From: Bacteroidales bacterium
GTDB lineage: Bacteria; Bacteroidota; Bacteroidia; Bacteroidales; Muribaculaceae
NCBI GenBank assembly: GCA_014800605.1
Contig: JAAVFS010000072.1
Coordinates: 1 to 49,065 of the forward strand
Length of the DNA stretch: 49,065 bases
Reading direction: 5' to 3'
A program made the translations under genes and the position numbers. The notes below the pieces were generated by a model. It searched no databases and was not told where the DNA came from. It saw nothing but the letters and a program-made list of their open reading frames with translations. Of this stretch, positions 17,901 to 26,300 are shown piece by piece; position 1 is the stretch's first letter, and each line of letters opens with the position of its first letter.

Positions 17901-18314
17901 GAGCGAGGACGGGTTCTGGCGGTAGGCCGGCGTGGGCTTGTCTGAGCCGGTCACGCCGATGCCGCAACGCTCGCCGGCTTCGGCATAGAATATCAGCTTG
18001 CCGTCGTCGGTGCATATCGAGGGGATGGGAGGGAGGTCGTCGGGCTTGGCGGCGGTCAGCGCATGGTCGGCGATGTCGACGGAGCTGAATCCGTAGACAC
18101 CGACACGCTGCGGGTCGGTAAAGCCGGCTTCGGCAAGCTCGGCGGCAGTGATCTGCTGCATGCCGGCTTCGGCGACTTTGATCTTGACCCAGCGGCCTGA
18201 GGCGAGGGCTGATGAGGTGGCGTAGCTGCCGGGAGGCAATGCCGAGGCAGCCAGCGTGGCCGAGAGCGCCAGGGAGGTGAGTGTGGTCTTTAGTGTATGT
18301 AAGGTAAAGGTCAT
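14970..18314 (-). CDS. porU: Type IX secretion system sortase PorU (C25 peptidase)
   Basis: A 1114-residue secreted protein with a signal peptide ending near ALPPGSYA. It has the PorU layout: a beta-rich N-terminal region, a gingipain-like C25 caspase fold, and C-terminal Ig/FlgD-like strands (FVWDCCDAEGQPVADGHYTI). The catalytic pair is visible as His in MTYCGHGNE (about residue 643) and Cys in MLATCDSYPFD (about 677). Their spacing of ~34 matches PorU. Family knowledge: PorU sits at the cell surface with PorV, cleaves the C-terminal sorting domain of T9SS cargo and attaches cargo to A-LPS. It ends the tight rex-FAH-porU block, with a seven-base gap to FAH. PorV lies ~11.5 kb away on the same strand rather than adjacent. 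Confidence 0.92.
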   Translation of the reverse strand: MTFTLHTLKTTLTSLALSATLAASALPPGSYATSSALASGRWVKIKVAEAGMQQITAAELAEAGFTDPQRVGVYGFSSVDIADHALTAAKPDDLPPIPSICTDDGKLIFYAEAGERCGIGVTGSDKPTPAYRQNPSSLYGYYFLHETDSPVRPQTDTTPPAPGEPRRSVLTLLMHKYMDRYHTGFGTIILSENLSTLPRHRLTHSFEVMRPDPTQLPSYHVSYAAANSTEGGKISFSYPNAINTSSVKSESTKLYTYSFDDKATVQQLTSDCQAEVALTVRTDDFDFAAANYFAMLFYRLTDFTDDQSQMIFYNVGKMGAGEPLRFTNVTTSAPLEVWDLTTASAPVRLAVNADSESSAIAINKTARGAGSLSRFIAFKPDYQLNSVEIIGETANSDLHSAATPDLLIVTTPALLVEAEKLARLHRTHQQLDVLVADHISIFNEFSSGTPSADAIRRFAKMLYDRRPGKLHDIILLGTSYVNPRGIDATFVPDISTYLPTFPTEDISNQFNKAQAYSTDSFYGVMADGSMSPMSSAMDVNVGRIPASNSAEASAYIRKVERYLTCPAKTDVRSRVISVSDRGNKSGHTLQAIEIGQFIDSVAPGTHIFRDYDQSYFYKDNNPKIHNQLIADQLRAGVGLMTYCGHGNEVSIGSAPLWNRRLIASTPITDLPFVMLATCDSYPFDLGRQGIGHSFVLNPDGGAIAAVASCREVNMSYNQHLHLAVIENYFSADPTSTLGDVFRLAYNKIKSDKSDEYIFNTLCYSYIGDPSLPVYTYTHTLTTESKSLTLTPLASDNRISGTVCRPDGSIDRDFNGTLIADLYAPMKMITTQQHASSDTLRAVPNDGQLLATVRATVTDGQFDFNFDMPVVKDPGPGFELHLAAFRDNSHDLAAITLSDVTIDTSLPDSPSLPEAPSITLFSIDGTESADGVATDSRPSLHAEWLTPYSLSKLGVAGTSYIAIDGRRTSLSSIASCGSDGSGSLDFTPEPLAPGRHTATLYIADNSGRSAKASFRFNVVSDIRTGTLTADRPVASENVTIDLSHDFPTEPGGRLSIIDRHGNTVKTVTDPTFPFVWDCCDAEGQPVADGHYTIHAWLTHDRTVGNATPAEIVVIK

Positions 18315-18321
18315 GTGTGTG

Positions 18322-18873
18322 CTATTTTATCTTGAAGTTCAGACACTCGGAGCCGTTGAGTGTCAGGCGGAGAGATGTGTCGATTTGGGGCGTGCGGATG
18401 AAGCCGTCGATGTCGCCGGCCACAATGATGTCGCCTGTCTTGAGCATGAAGTATTGGCTCAGATGCTCTACCAGATTGTCGACTGCCTCGCGGTCAAACG
18501 GTAGCGTGAGGTCAGCATCACCTCCTATGGTGATCGCTTCCGGGGCACCGTCGCCAAGGGGCATCCACTCGCCTACGACGGCCGAGGAGTCGAAGGCTGT
18601 CATAGTGGCTGTAGCCGGCAGTCTGAGGTTGGCGGGGCGGAGGCGGGCGATGAGAGTGGCGGCGTCGTAGTAGCGGTGGGCGAATCGGGCAGAGATAAAC
18701 TTGCCGAGCCTGACGATTCGGATGGCTATGCCTGTGGTCAGCCTCCACTCCGAGGAGTGGGGCGGGAGAAAGAGCGGATGGAAATTGCGCGAAAGCGACG
18801 AGTCGACCAGCAGGCTGACGTCGGTCGGCTCGCCGGGAGTCCATATCGGGTTCTCGCAATAGAGTATCTTCAT
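18322..18873 (-). CDS. Degenerate fumarylacetoacetate hydrolase-family protein
   Basis: A 183-residue protein, slightly short for the ~205-residue FAH proteins of Bacteroidales. The family is recognisable from RLGKFISARFAHRYYD, FDSSAVVGEWMP, the FMLKTGDIIVAG segment and the terminal LNFKIK. The metal-binding E-x-E of active members (HYExE-type segment) is replaced by RLTTGIAIRI, and the ligand Asp of GIDFTARD is missing from the matching TLIARLRPAN. The N-terminal catalytic His is also absent. It is therefore probably a pseudoenzyme or a scaffold, by eye alignment to family patterns recalled from memory. It starts five bases after rex and ends seven before porU. Confidence 0.8.
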   Translation of the reverse strand: MKILYCENPIWTPGEPTDVSLLVDSSLSRNFHPLFLPPHSSEWRLTTGIAIRIVRLGKFISARFAHRYYDAATLIARLRPANLRLPATATMTAFDSSAVVGEWMPLGDGAPEAITIGGDADLTLPFDREAVDNLVEHLSQYFMLKTGDIIVAGDIDGFIRTPQIDTSLRLTLNGSECLNFKIK

Positions 18874-18878
18874 TGGGG

Positions 18879-19526
18879 TTACATGTTGTCTAAGCGGTTG
18901 TACATCACGGCAAGGTGAGCATAGATCGACGTGTTGGCGATCACGATGCCGTCGGCTACGCGAATGCGGACCGGGGTGAAGTTCCAGAGGGCTTTGACGC
19001 CTGCGGAGATGAGCATGTCGGCAGCGTCCTGGGCGTGGTCGACCGGGACGGTGATTATGCCGATGTCGGCCTTCAGGCGGCGGCAGCGGGAGTCAAGCTC
19101 GTCGACGGAATATACGGGCACACCACCTATCTGGGCACCGATGATCTCCGGATTGATGTCGAATCCGGCCACGACTCTCAGTCCGTAGCGCGACAGGCCC
19201 GAGTCCTGCATCAGGGCTGCACCGAGGCTGCCGGCACCGAATATGACGGCATTGTGTGTGCGGCTGAATCCCAGGAAGTTGCGGAGCTCCTTCTCGAGGT
19301 GGACTACATTGTAGCCGATGCGGGTCTTGCCCTTGATGTTGAGGAATGAGAGGTCTTTGGCGATCTGAGAAGCATCGACATTGAGCTCGCGGGAGATGTG
19401 GGTCGACGACACATGCTCTACATGCTTGTCACGCAGCATACTGACGTAAGCCAGATACCAGGGGAGCCGTCGCAGAGCGGGTTCCGGTATGAAGTCGCGC
19501 AGGTTGTTGTCTTTACTTTCTGACAT
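18879..19526 (-). CDS. rex: Redox-sensing transcriptional repressor Rex
   Basis: A 215-residue Rex, the usual length, when started at MSESKDNN (19526). The ORF track's longer start is rejected because a good -7 box lies inside that extension. An N-terminal winged helix (~10-75: ALRRLPWYLAYVSML, STHISRELNVDASQIAKDL) precedes a Rossmann NAD(H) domain (VIFGAGSLGAAL, VAGFDINPEIIG) and the C-terminal swapped helix (NTSIYAHLAVMYNRL). Family knowledge: Rex dimers bind operators when NAD+ is high and release them when NADH rises, controlling fermentation and respiration genes. It heads the rex-FAH-porU run. Confidence 0.95.
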   Translation of the reverse strand: MSESKDNNLRDFIPEPALRRLPWYLAYVSMLRDKHVEHVSSTHISRELNVDASQIAKDLSFLNIKGKTRIGYNVVHLEKELRNFLGFSRTHNAVIFGAGSLGAALMQDSGLSRYGLRVVAGFDINPEIIGAQIGGVPVYSVDELDSRCRRLKADIGIITVPVDHAQDAADMLISAGVKALWNFTPVRIRVADGIVIANTSIYAHLAVMYNRLDNM

Positions 19527-19557
19527 CGGTGTGGATAATGATGGTATGGATAATCTA

Positions 19558-19565
19558 CAAAGATA
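19558..19565 (-). promoter_or_regulatory. Bacteroidetes -7 box for rex (TATCTTTG)
   Basis: Read on the minus strand, TATCTTTG matches TAnnTTTG exactly. It would place transcription start about 25 bases before the rex ATG at 19526. No clear -33 TTTG is seen. Because the genes behind rex are spaced 5-39 bases apart, this promoter could drive rex through pyrC. Confidence 0.6.
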
Positions 19566-19615
19566 AGAAAAACCTGCCATATCACCATGCCTGTCAGCGC
19601 GTTTAACCGCTATTA

Positions 19616-19631
19616 ACACCACCCGGGTGTC
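19616..19631. promoter_or_regulatory. Palindrome between WYL gene and rex (CACCCGGGTG core)
   Basis: A perfect ten-base palindrome, CACCCGGGTG (19620-19629), lies in the 122-base gap between the WYL gene stop and the rex start. It can also fold as ACACC-CGGGT-GGTGT on the minus strand. There is no T-run after it, so an operator is as likely as a terminator. It does not resemble the known TTGTGA-type Rex operator. Confidence 0.3.
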
Positions 19632-19648
19632 AATGATTGTGGTCGGGG

Positions 19649-20539
19649 TCAGTCGTAGAGGGCGAGGGTGTTGCGCAATTCGTTGAGGACCATGGCGCGG
19701 AGCTCGGGTGGCTGCATGACCATGACGCTGGAGCCGTGGGAGAGGAGCTCCTGGATGAAGTCGGCGGTGATCTTCATCTTGTAGGTGAAGATGGAGTAGG
19801 TGTCATGGATGAGTTCCTGCTGGGAGTGGTGGAGGGGGAGGGCACGGAAGTATTTGGCCTGGCGCGAGTCGACTTTGAGCATAATGTTTTTGACTTCGCC
19901 CTGGGTGAAGATTATGCCGAAGCTGTCGCGGAAGTAGCTTTCGGCGTCAAAGTCGTCGGGGATAGAGTAGTTGATGCCGGTCAGTACGGGCGATATCATG
20001 CGGTCGAGAGCGTAGGTCTTTATGGCTTTGTCGGTGGGGACATTACCGGTCAGATACCAGCGCTGCTTGAACAGCTTGAGGAAATATGGCTCGACGATGA
20101 CGTCGCGCGTCGGGGTGGAGCGTGAGTAGGGGGCATAGTCGAATCGGAGGCACTGCTTCTCTTTTAGCGCCTCGACGGCGAGGCTGAGGTAGTCGCGCGC
20201 GGAGGGGACCTCTTCGAGGAATATGTTGCGGGCCACTTCGCGGGAGTCGGAGAGGGCCTGGCTGAGCTCGGATGAGTGGACGATCCAGTTGGTCATGCTG
20301 CGTGCGTGGTCGTCTTCCTCGAGATAGTATTCGTAGGTATTTGGATCGCAGAGGATACGGATATTGAATATCGACTCGACTTCCTCGCGATAGTTGAAGA
20401 ATGTGCGTCGGGGTATGTCGCGCCCGTCGGAGAAGGATGTGCGTCGCCAGTGCTGATTGATCTCGGCACGTGTCAGGCGTCCGTAGCGTCTGAGGAGATC
20501 GACGAGCCAGAGGGCGCGGTTTAGTTGGGTTGTTGACAT
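19649..20539 (-). CDS. WYL-domain transcriptional regulator
   Basis: A 296-residue regulator when started at MSTTQLNRALW (20539). The ORF track's extra ~99 N-terminal residues are His/Arg-rich readthrough antisense to nothing useful and lie inside the symporter gene, so they are rejected. The N-terminal ~70 residues form a winged-helix DNA-binding region (ALWLVDLLRRYGRLTRAEI; IPRRTFFNYREEVES). The WYL domain follows, with FDYAPY, the signature RWYLTGN, and a C-terminal WCX-type region. WYL proteins bind nucleic acid-derived or other ligands and often control stress, DNA-damage or defence genes. It overlaps the symporter stop by 19 bases, so the two are cotranscribed. Confidence 0.9.
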   Translation of the reverse strand: MSTTQLNRALWLVDLLRRYGRLTRAEINQHWRRTSFSDGRDIPRRTFFNYREEVESIFNIRILCDPNTYEYYLEEDDHARSMTNWIVHSSELSQALSDSREVARNIFLEEVPSARDYLSLAVEALKEKQCLRFDYAPYSRSTPTRDVIVEPYFLKLFKQRWYLTGNVPTDKAIKTYALDRMISPVLTGINYSIPDDFDAESYFRDSFGIIFTQGEVKNIMLKVDSRQAKYFRALPLHHSQQELIHDTYSIFTYKMKITADFIQELLSHGSSVMVMQPPELRAMVLNELRNTLALYD

Positions 20540-21978
20540 GGCTTTGAAAGTATTATGAGACCTATGACTGTGTAGGCGGCGTTGATCAGCAGGAGCTCGA
20601 AGCCGGTGTGATAGCCGACGGTGGAGGCGAGCAGGCGTGTGGTGGCCCACGCGAGTATCGGGGCGGCGATGCAGGCTATGGGGACGAGCCGGTCGCGCAC
20701 GGGTCGGCGCGACATCATGCCGAAGGTGAATAGGCCGAGTATCGGGCCGTAGGTATAGGATGCGAGGGTGTAGACGGCGCTGATGGCATCGGAGTCGCTG
20801 ATATAGTAGAAGCAGATGATGATGGCGCCCATGCATGTCGACATGGCAAGGTGGGTGATGCGCCGGGCGCGGTTGAGCTTGCGGTCGGGATAGCGGGTGG
20901 CATCCAGGATGTCGATAGTAAATGAGGTGGTCAGCGAGGTGAGAGCCGATCCGGCTGCCGAGTAGGCGGCGGAGATGAGTCCGAGGATGAAGAGGATGCC
21001 GACGATGAGGGGCATATCGGAGTGGGTGGCTACGAGCGCGAAGAGGTTGTCGCTTTTCTGTGGCATCGCGAGGTCGTGGCGGCTTTCGACGTACATGACC
21101 AGCAGCGTGCCGAGCACGAGGAAAAGGGCGACGACTATGAGCTGCATCATCGAGGCGACGATGAGGTTTTTGCGGGCCTGGCGGTAGTCGCCGCAGGCCA
21201 GGGTGCGCTGCATCATGTCCTGGTCAAGTCCGGTCATGGCTACTGCAAGGAATACGCCCGCGATGAATTGCTTCCAGAAGTAGTTGCCTGACATCGGGTC
21301 GTCGAAAAAGAAGATACGCGATGTCTGGTGGCCACCGACTGCGGAGGCGAGCGAGCCGGTATCGTGGCCCATGCCCCTCGCTATGAAGTAGATGCAGAGG
21401 ACGACGGACATGATGAGGCAGAAGCTCTTGAGGGTGTCGGTCCAGATTACGGCTTTGACTCCCGAGCGGGCTGTGTAGAGCCAGATCAGGGCGATGGTGA
21501 CTATGACATTGAATGAGAAGGGGATGCCGAGCGGACCGAAGACGAGCTCCTGGAGAACGACGCAGACCACAAAGAAGCGCACCCCCGCGCCGAGCATTTT
21601 GCTGAAGAAGAAGAACCACGCTCCGGAGCGATAGGTCGAGTCGCCGAAGCGCTGCTGCAGGTAGGTGTAGATGGAGATGAGGTTGCGGCGGTAGAACATC
21701 GGAATCAGTGCGAAGGCTATCAGTGCATAGCCGACGACGAATCCGAGGATCATCTGCAGGTAGGCATAGCCGTTGGCAGCTACCATGCCGGGGACGGAGA
21801 CGAATGTGACGCCTGAGATGGAGGCTCCTATCATGGCGAAGGCTACGATGGGCCAGGGGGTGCGACGCTCGCCGCCGAAGAATGTCGACGAGCCTGCCCG
21901 ACGCCCTGCGACATAGGAGATGGCTATCAGCAGCAGGAAGTAGGCGGCTATTACGATGATGACGATGGATGGCTTCAT
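20521..21978 (-). CDS. Sodium:solute symporter (SSS family)
   Basis: A 485-residue inner-membrane transporter with about 13 hydrophobic helices. It has the SSS family opening (AYFLLLIAISYVAGRRAGS), the sodium-site region IGASISGVTFVSVPGM, and GLDQDMMQRTLAC in the middle helices. The substrate is not readable from sequence. Context suggests a cell-wall sugar: the NamZ-like muramidase gene ends 14 bases upstream of its start. This link is inference. Confidence 0.92.
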   Translation of the reverse strand: MKPSIVIIVIAAYFLLLIAISYVAGRRAGSSTFFGGERRTPWPIVAFAMIGASISGVTFVSVPGMVAANGYAYLQMILGFVVGYALIAFALIPMFYRRNLISIYTYLQQRFGDSTYRSGAWFFFFSKMLGAGVRFFVVCVVLQELVFGPLGIPFSFNVIVTIALIWLYTARSGVKAVIWTDTLKSFCLIMSVVLCIYFIARGMGHDTGSLASAVGGHQTSRIFFFDDPMSGNYFWKQFIAGVFLAVAMTGLDQDMMQRTLACGDYRQARKNLIVASMMQLIVVALFLVLGTLLVMYVESRHDLAMPQKSDNLFALVATHSDMPLIVGILFILGLISAAYSAAGSALTSLTTSFTIDILDATRYPDRKLNRARRITHLAMSTCMGAIIICFYYISDSDAISAVYTLASYTYGPILGLFTFGMMSRRPVRDRLVPIACIAAPILAWATTRLLASTVGYHTGFELLLINAAYTVIGLIILSKPCQQPN

Positions 21979-21992
21979 TGGGCAGTGGTGTG

Positions 21993-23171
21993 TCAGGGGT
22001 AAATGTAGTGTTGGCGGCTACGGACTGCGAAGTCGGCGGCCTCTTTCTGCCAGGAGGCCTTGACTGTAGCGGCATCGGCTCCCTCGGTGATGAGTCGGCG
22101 GATGGTGTCGTTACCGGCAAGCAGTTCGAAGAATGTGGTGAAGAACTTGGCCGGGCGCCCCATGCGATTGTATGCGTCGATGATGTAGGTGAAGTCGACT
22201 CCGCGGGCTATCAGCGTGTCGGCAGGGATCTCGCGGAGATCAATACCGCGGCATCGGCGGCCCATCAGTGGCGGTTTCTTGGCTCCGGGGCGCGACTGAG
22301 GTGTGAAGGTGAATGTCCCGGAGGTCTTCATGTCTGGGTGGCCGTAAACTTCAAAGGGGAAGTCGGTGCCGCGGCCGAGCGAAAGCGGGGTGGCCTCAAA
22401 GAAGCAGGTCGATGGGTAGAGATAGATGGCGTGGATATTGGGGAGATTGGGTGAGGGAGCGATGGGGAGCTCATAGCGGGTGGCATGGGTATAGCTGTCG
22501 CAGGGGACGACATGGAGCCGCGATGTGCGCCCCTCCTTGAGCCATCCTTCGGCTGAAGCCATGGTGGCCAGCTCGCCAAGGGTCATGCCGTGGAGGATCG
22601 GAATAGGCAGAGCGCCGACTCCCGAGGCGTGACGCATGTCGAGGATCGGGCCGTCGACCCCCATGGGGGCAGTCGGGTTGGGGCGGTCGAGGACTACGAA
22701 ATCGATATCGCGGTCGGTGGCGCGGTTCATAAGCTCGATCATGGTGACATAGTAGGTGTAGAAGCGGAGACCTACGTCCTGGATGTCAGTGACTATGACA
22801 TCGACTGAGTCAACGGCGGCCATGGCCCGGCGTTTTCCGGCGCCGAAGAGGGAGCGGATCGGTGTGCCGGTCAGAGGGTCGACGGAGCTGTTGATATGTT
22901 CGCCGGCATCGGCGTTGCCGCGAAATCCGTGCTCGGGCGAGAAGATATATCTGACATCCACTCCGGCATCGAGGAGGATATCGAGGGTGTGGCGGTCGCC
23001 TACCATGCCGGTGTGATTGGAGTAGAGTGCGACCTTCTTTCCTTTGAGCAGAGGCATATAGAGGTCGGGACGGGCGGCTCCGACGGTCACTGTGTCGGCG
23101 GCCGAAAGAGTTGCCGCTGATATGACTGTCAGGAGGACTACGAGAATGGTTTTCAGTCTGAGAGTATTCAT
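21993..23171 (-). CDS. namZ: Exo-beta-N-acetylmuramidase NamZ-like (DUF1343)
   Basis: A 392-residue exported protein (signal peptide ending near LSAADTV). The DUF1343 landmarks are GKKVALYSNHTG, YIFSPEHGFRG, VDVIVTDIQDVGLRFYTY and VVLDRPNPT. Family knowledge: characterised DUF1343 enzymes (NamZ) remove terminal MurNAc from the non-reducing ends of peptidoglycan fragments, acting in cell-wall turnover. There is no lipobox, so it is probably periplasmic. It begins a three-gene unit with the symporter and the WYL regulator. Confidence 0.9.
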   Translation of the reverse strand: MNTLRLKTILVVLLTVISAATLSAADTVTVGAARPDLYMPLLKGKKVALYSNHTGMVGDRHTLDILLDAGVDVRYIFSPEHGFRGNADAGEHINSSVDPLTGTPIRSLFGAGKRRAMAAVDSVDVIVTDIQDVGLRFYTYYVTMIELMNRATDRDIDFVVLDRPNPTAPMGVDGPILDMRHASGVGALPIPILHGMTLGELATMASAEGWLKEGRTSRLHVVPCDSYTHATRYELPIAPSPNLPNIHAIYLYPSTCFFEATPLSLGRGTDFPFEVYGHPDMKTSGTFTFTPQSRPGAKKPPLMGRRCRGIDLREIPADTLIARGVDFTYIIDAYNRMGRPAKFFTTFFELLAGNDTIRRLITEGADAATVKASWQKEAADFAVRSRQHYIYP

Positions 23172-23175
23172 GCCT

Positions 23176-23183
23176 TAAAGGTA
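23176..23183 (-). promoter_or_regulatory. Possible -7 box for namZ (TACCTTTA)
   Basis: On the minus strand TACCTTTA fits TAnnTTTG except for the last base. It ends four bases before the namZ ATG, implying a leaderless or almost leaderless message if real. The mismatch keeps confidence low. Confidence 0.3.
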
Positions 23184-23240
23184 TGACAAAAAATCTGCTC
23201 CGACATGTTAAAATACATTAAACCACATTCTCGTGTATAT

Positions 23241-23288
23241 AAAAGGAGGAAGCTCCGCTGTCGTCGAGTGACGATTTGCGGAGCTTCC
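23241..23288 (-). terminator. Rho-independent terminator after the secreted 1490-residue protein
   Basis: An 11-base perfect stem, ggaagctccgc with gcggagcttcc, encloses a smaller tcgtc/gacga stem. On the minus strand the hairpin is followed by TCCTTTT. It lies 28 bases past the stop at 23316 and separates that gene from namZ. Confidence 0.8.
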
Positions 23289-23315
23289 CTGATCAGTAGG
23301 GTGTGTCAGAGATGA

Positions 23316-26300
23316 TTATCTGACTGAGATTTTTGCGGTTGTTTCTCCGACGGTGACGATATAGACGCCGCTTGAGAGAGGCAGGACGGTCTTATCGGCG
23401 CCGGTGACGGCGGCTACAAGGCGGCTGTCGACAGCGAACACCTTGACATCACGGCCTTCGGCTCCGGCGATGATGATCTCACCGTTTCCGCCGACGATGC
23501 TGAGGCCGTCGGTAGCGATCTCATCAGCCGATGAGTAGGTGATGTCGAGGGTGGCGGGAGATGATTCGCCTACGGTGTAGAGGGCTGTCACGGCATACTT
23601 GTGGCTGCCTTCTTCAAGGTCTTTGTCGACAAATGATGTCTCGGCTACTGGCTCGGCATTGAGCTTCACGCCATCGCGATAGATGTTGTAGCCGGTAAGT
23701 TCGAGGCCGTCGCCTGCATCTGCGGGGATGTAGGTCACGTCGTCGACGAGGAGCATCATGGCGCCGGCAGCAATTGAGCGGATTGCGAAGTAGCGTGCGC
23801 CTTCGGGGAGCTCGGCCTTGAATTCAGTCCATTCCTGCGAGATCTTCTCGTATTTGGCGATGGATGTGAAGTCGGCGGCCTCTGTGCCGGTCGTAGAGTA
23901 GAGTATCTCGATTGACTCGGTGTAGAGGTTGTGGTAGCTGCGGGCGAAGAATGAGATGGTCTGCGCTCCGCCGAAGAGGCGGGGTGAGATTGCCCAGTCG
24001 TCGACAGCTTCATAGTAGTAATTGAAGAGCGATGCGAGATATTTTGTGCCTGAATGAGCATCAAAAGTCGAGTTGTAGTCGTCGCCTTCGGTGTCAAAGA
24101 CAAAGAAGGTGGCGGGCTTGTTCTTGGTGATACCCGGGGTGGGAACGGTCATGCCGCCTACGCCCTTGCCGTCGAGGTCGAGGAATGTCCATTTGCCGTA
24201 TGCGCGTGAGAAGGACTCGCCATCCTCGAAGTCGTCAGTGACAGCTTCGGGAGCGGCGGCGTTGAGCTCGGGCGCGGTCCATGTGAGGGCGATACCTTCA
24301 GTGCCGGTTTCGGCATTGAGCTCAGTCACAGCGGGATATTCGGGCATGATGTTGGCGACGGCGAGGGTCTCGGAGTCATTGTCGGACTTGTCAGCGTCGG
24401 CAGCGTATTCCACTTTGGCCATGTAGGCGTGATCCTCGCCATCGACAGTGCGGAGGGTCTGGGCAAAGGTGAATGTCAGGTTTTTACCGGGCTCGATAGT
24501 TTCGCCGGGGAGTTCGGCCATTTTGTCGCCGTTGCGGTAGAGGGCTACGATGAAGTCGTCAGCTGACTTGAGACCGCCATTGTCTACCTTGACATTGACG
24601 TCGAAATTGTCGCCGGCATTCACTTTCTCGGGAGCCTCGATGGCAAGCACTGAGAGGTTGTCGTCGAGGAGCTCGACGACGCGGATGTTGTCAAGGAAAG
24701 AGTACTGATAGTTGCGGCAGATGCCTTCGAAGCGGAAGAATACGGCTTTGTCCTTATACTCATCGAGAGCTACGACTACGGGATACCATCCGGTGGCTTC
24801 GAATGTGCTCATGTCAATGTGTTTGAGGAGTTTTTCGTCGTTGCCGGCGGGGGTGCTGACGTAGAGGTTGAGCTCGTTGAGGTCGGCAGGCTGACCTTCT
24901 TCATGGAAGTTGAAGACGAAGAATGTGATGCCGGGTTTGTCGCCGGCGATCTTGATCTTGCCGGTGGTGAGTGAGCCGGATGTGTCCTGGCCATTGCCCT
25001 TCATGCCGAACATGCCGTTGTCGTCATCGTGGTTGGGGACGGCGGGCATTGTTTCGAGGGTGTAGGGGCGCCAAACGCCGCCAAGGAACTGGTCGCTGGT
25101 GAAGTTGTAGGAGAGTTTGCCGTCAGCTACTGACTCCTTATAGGGCATCGTGTAGTCGGGACCTACGGCTACTACGCCGGTAGATGTGCCGGCTCCGGAG
25201 CCTTTGGAGGTCATGGCGAAGACTACCCACTCCATGTTCTGCTGCTCTTCATCGTCGTTGACAGCCTGATAGGTGAATGTTGTCTCGGTAATACCATCTT
25301 TGACGAGTATCTGCTTATAGTCAATGGTGTATTCGCACACGGCGTAGGTCAGCAGCTCGGGATTGAGGGGGTATCCGTCGGCATCGACGGTGGGAGCATC
25401 CCATGTGAAGGTCACTTCGCCATTCTTGGAGGTCTCGCGAGCGACGAGGTTAGTGACAGTTCCGGGTTTGTTGATGCCCACGTAGCTTACTATTGAGGCA
25501 GCCTTGCCGGCGCCTGATTCATTGGATGCTACGAAGGTGTAGGTATATGTGTCGGCTGCTGAGGGCTCATCGACAAATTCGAGCGCTTCGCCTGCGGCGG
25601 GAGTGTCGAAGGTCTTCACGAGCTGACCGTTGCGGCTCACTTCGATCTTGGTGAGCGATGAGAGAGCCGAGCCGCTGATGTCGAGCTTGGGCGCGGTGAA
25701 TTTGATGGTAGCTTTGTTGAGGCCGTTGTAGTCGGGGACTACCTCGATGTCGCTGACAGTATCGGGAGCGTTGACTGAAAGGCCTTCGGCTATGCTGAGC
25801 TTGGCTACATTCAGGCCATACTGATATTTGTCGCTGATGCCGTGGATACCGACATAGTAGATGCCATCGGCCTCGGGAGTGATGTAGCCGTCGAAGTCAA
25901 CGTCCTTGATGGATGCAAATACGTAGGGGGCGAGGAGCTCTCCGGTCATGCCTTCGGAGGTGGGGGCAGAGCCCCATTTCACCTCGACGCGCTCCTTGTA
26001 GGAATTGCTGGTGGTGAAGAGGGTGTAGGCTACACAGTAGGTCTTACCCTTTTCGAGCTTCAGCGGGGGAGAAATCAGCCAGTCGTCCGAGTCCAGGTAT
26101 CTGCTGTAGTTGAGGTTGGCGGCGCCGCTCTTGAGCGCCCATGTGATATCGTCACTGTTGGCATCGATGATGGTGAAGCCGTCTAACCCGTTGGATGTGC
26201 CGAATGCAGAGCTGAATGGAGGAACGACAGAGCCGAGGGTGACAGAGTTGGAGCGTCCGGCTGACGATGTCTTTTCGCCGGCGAAGGCTACGACTGTATA

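Noticed and set aside
19527-19622. N-terminal extension of Rex
   Set aside because: It contains the TATCTTTG promoter box, and the 215-residue form matches the usual Rex length.
20540-20836. N-terminal extension of the WYL regulator in the ORF track
   Set aside because: The extra ~99 residues are His/Arg/Leu-rich and lie in the symporter gene in another frame; the normal HTH begins right after MSTTQ.
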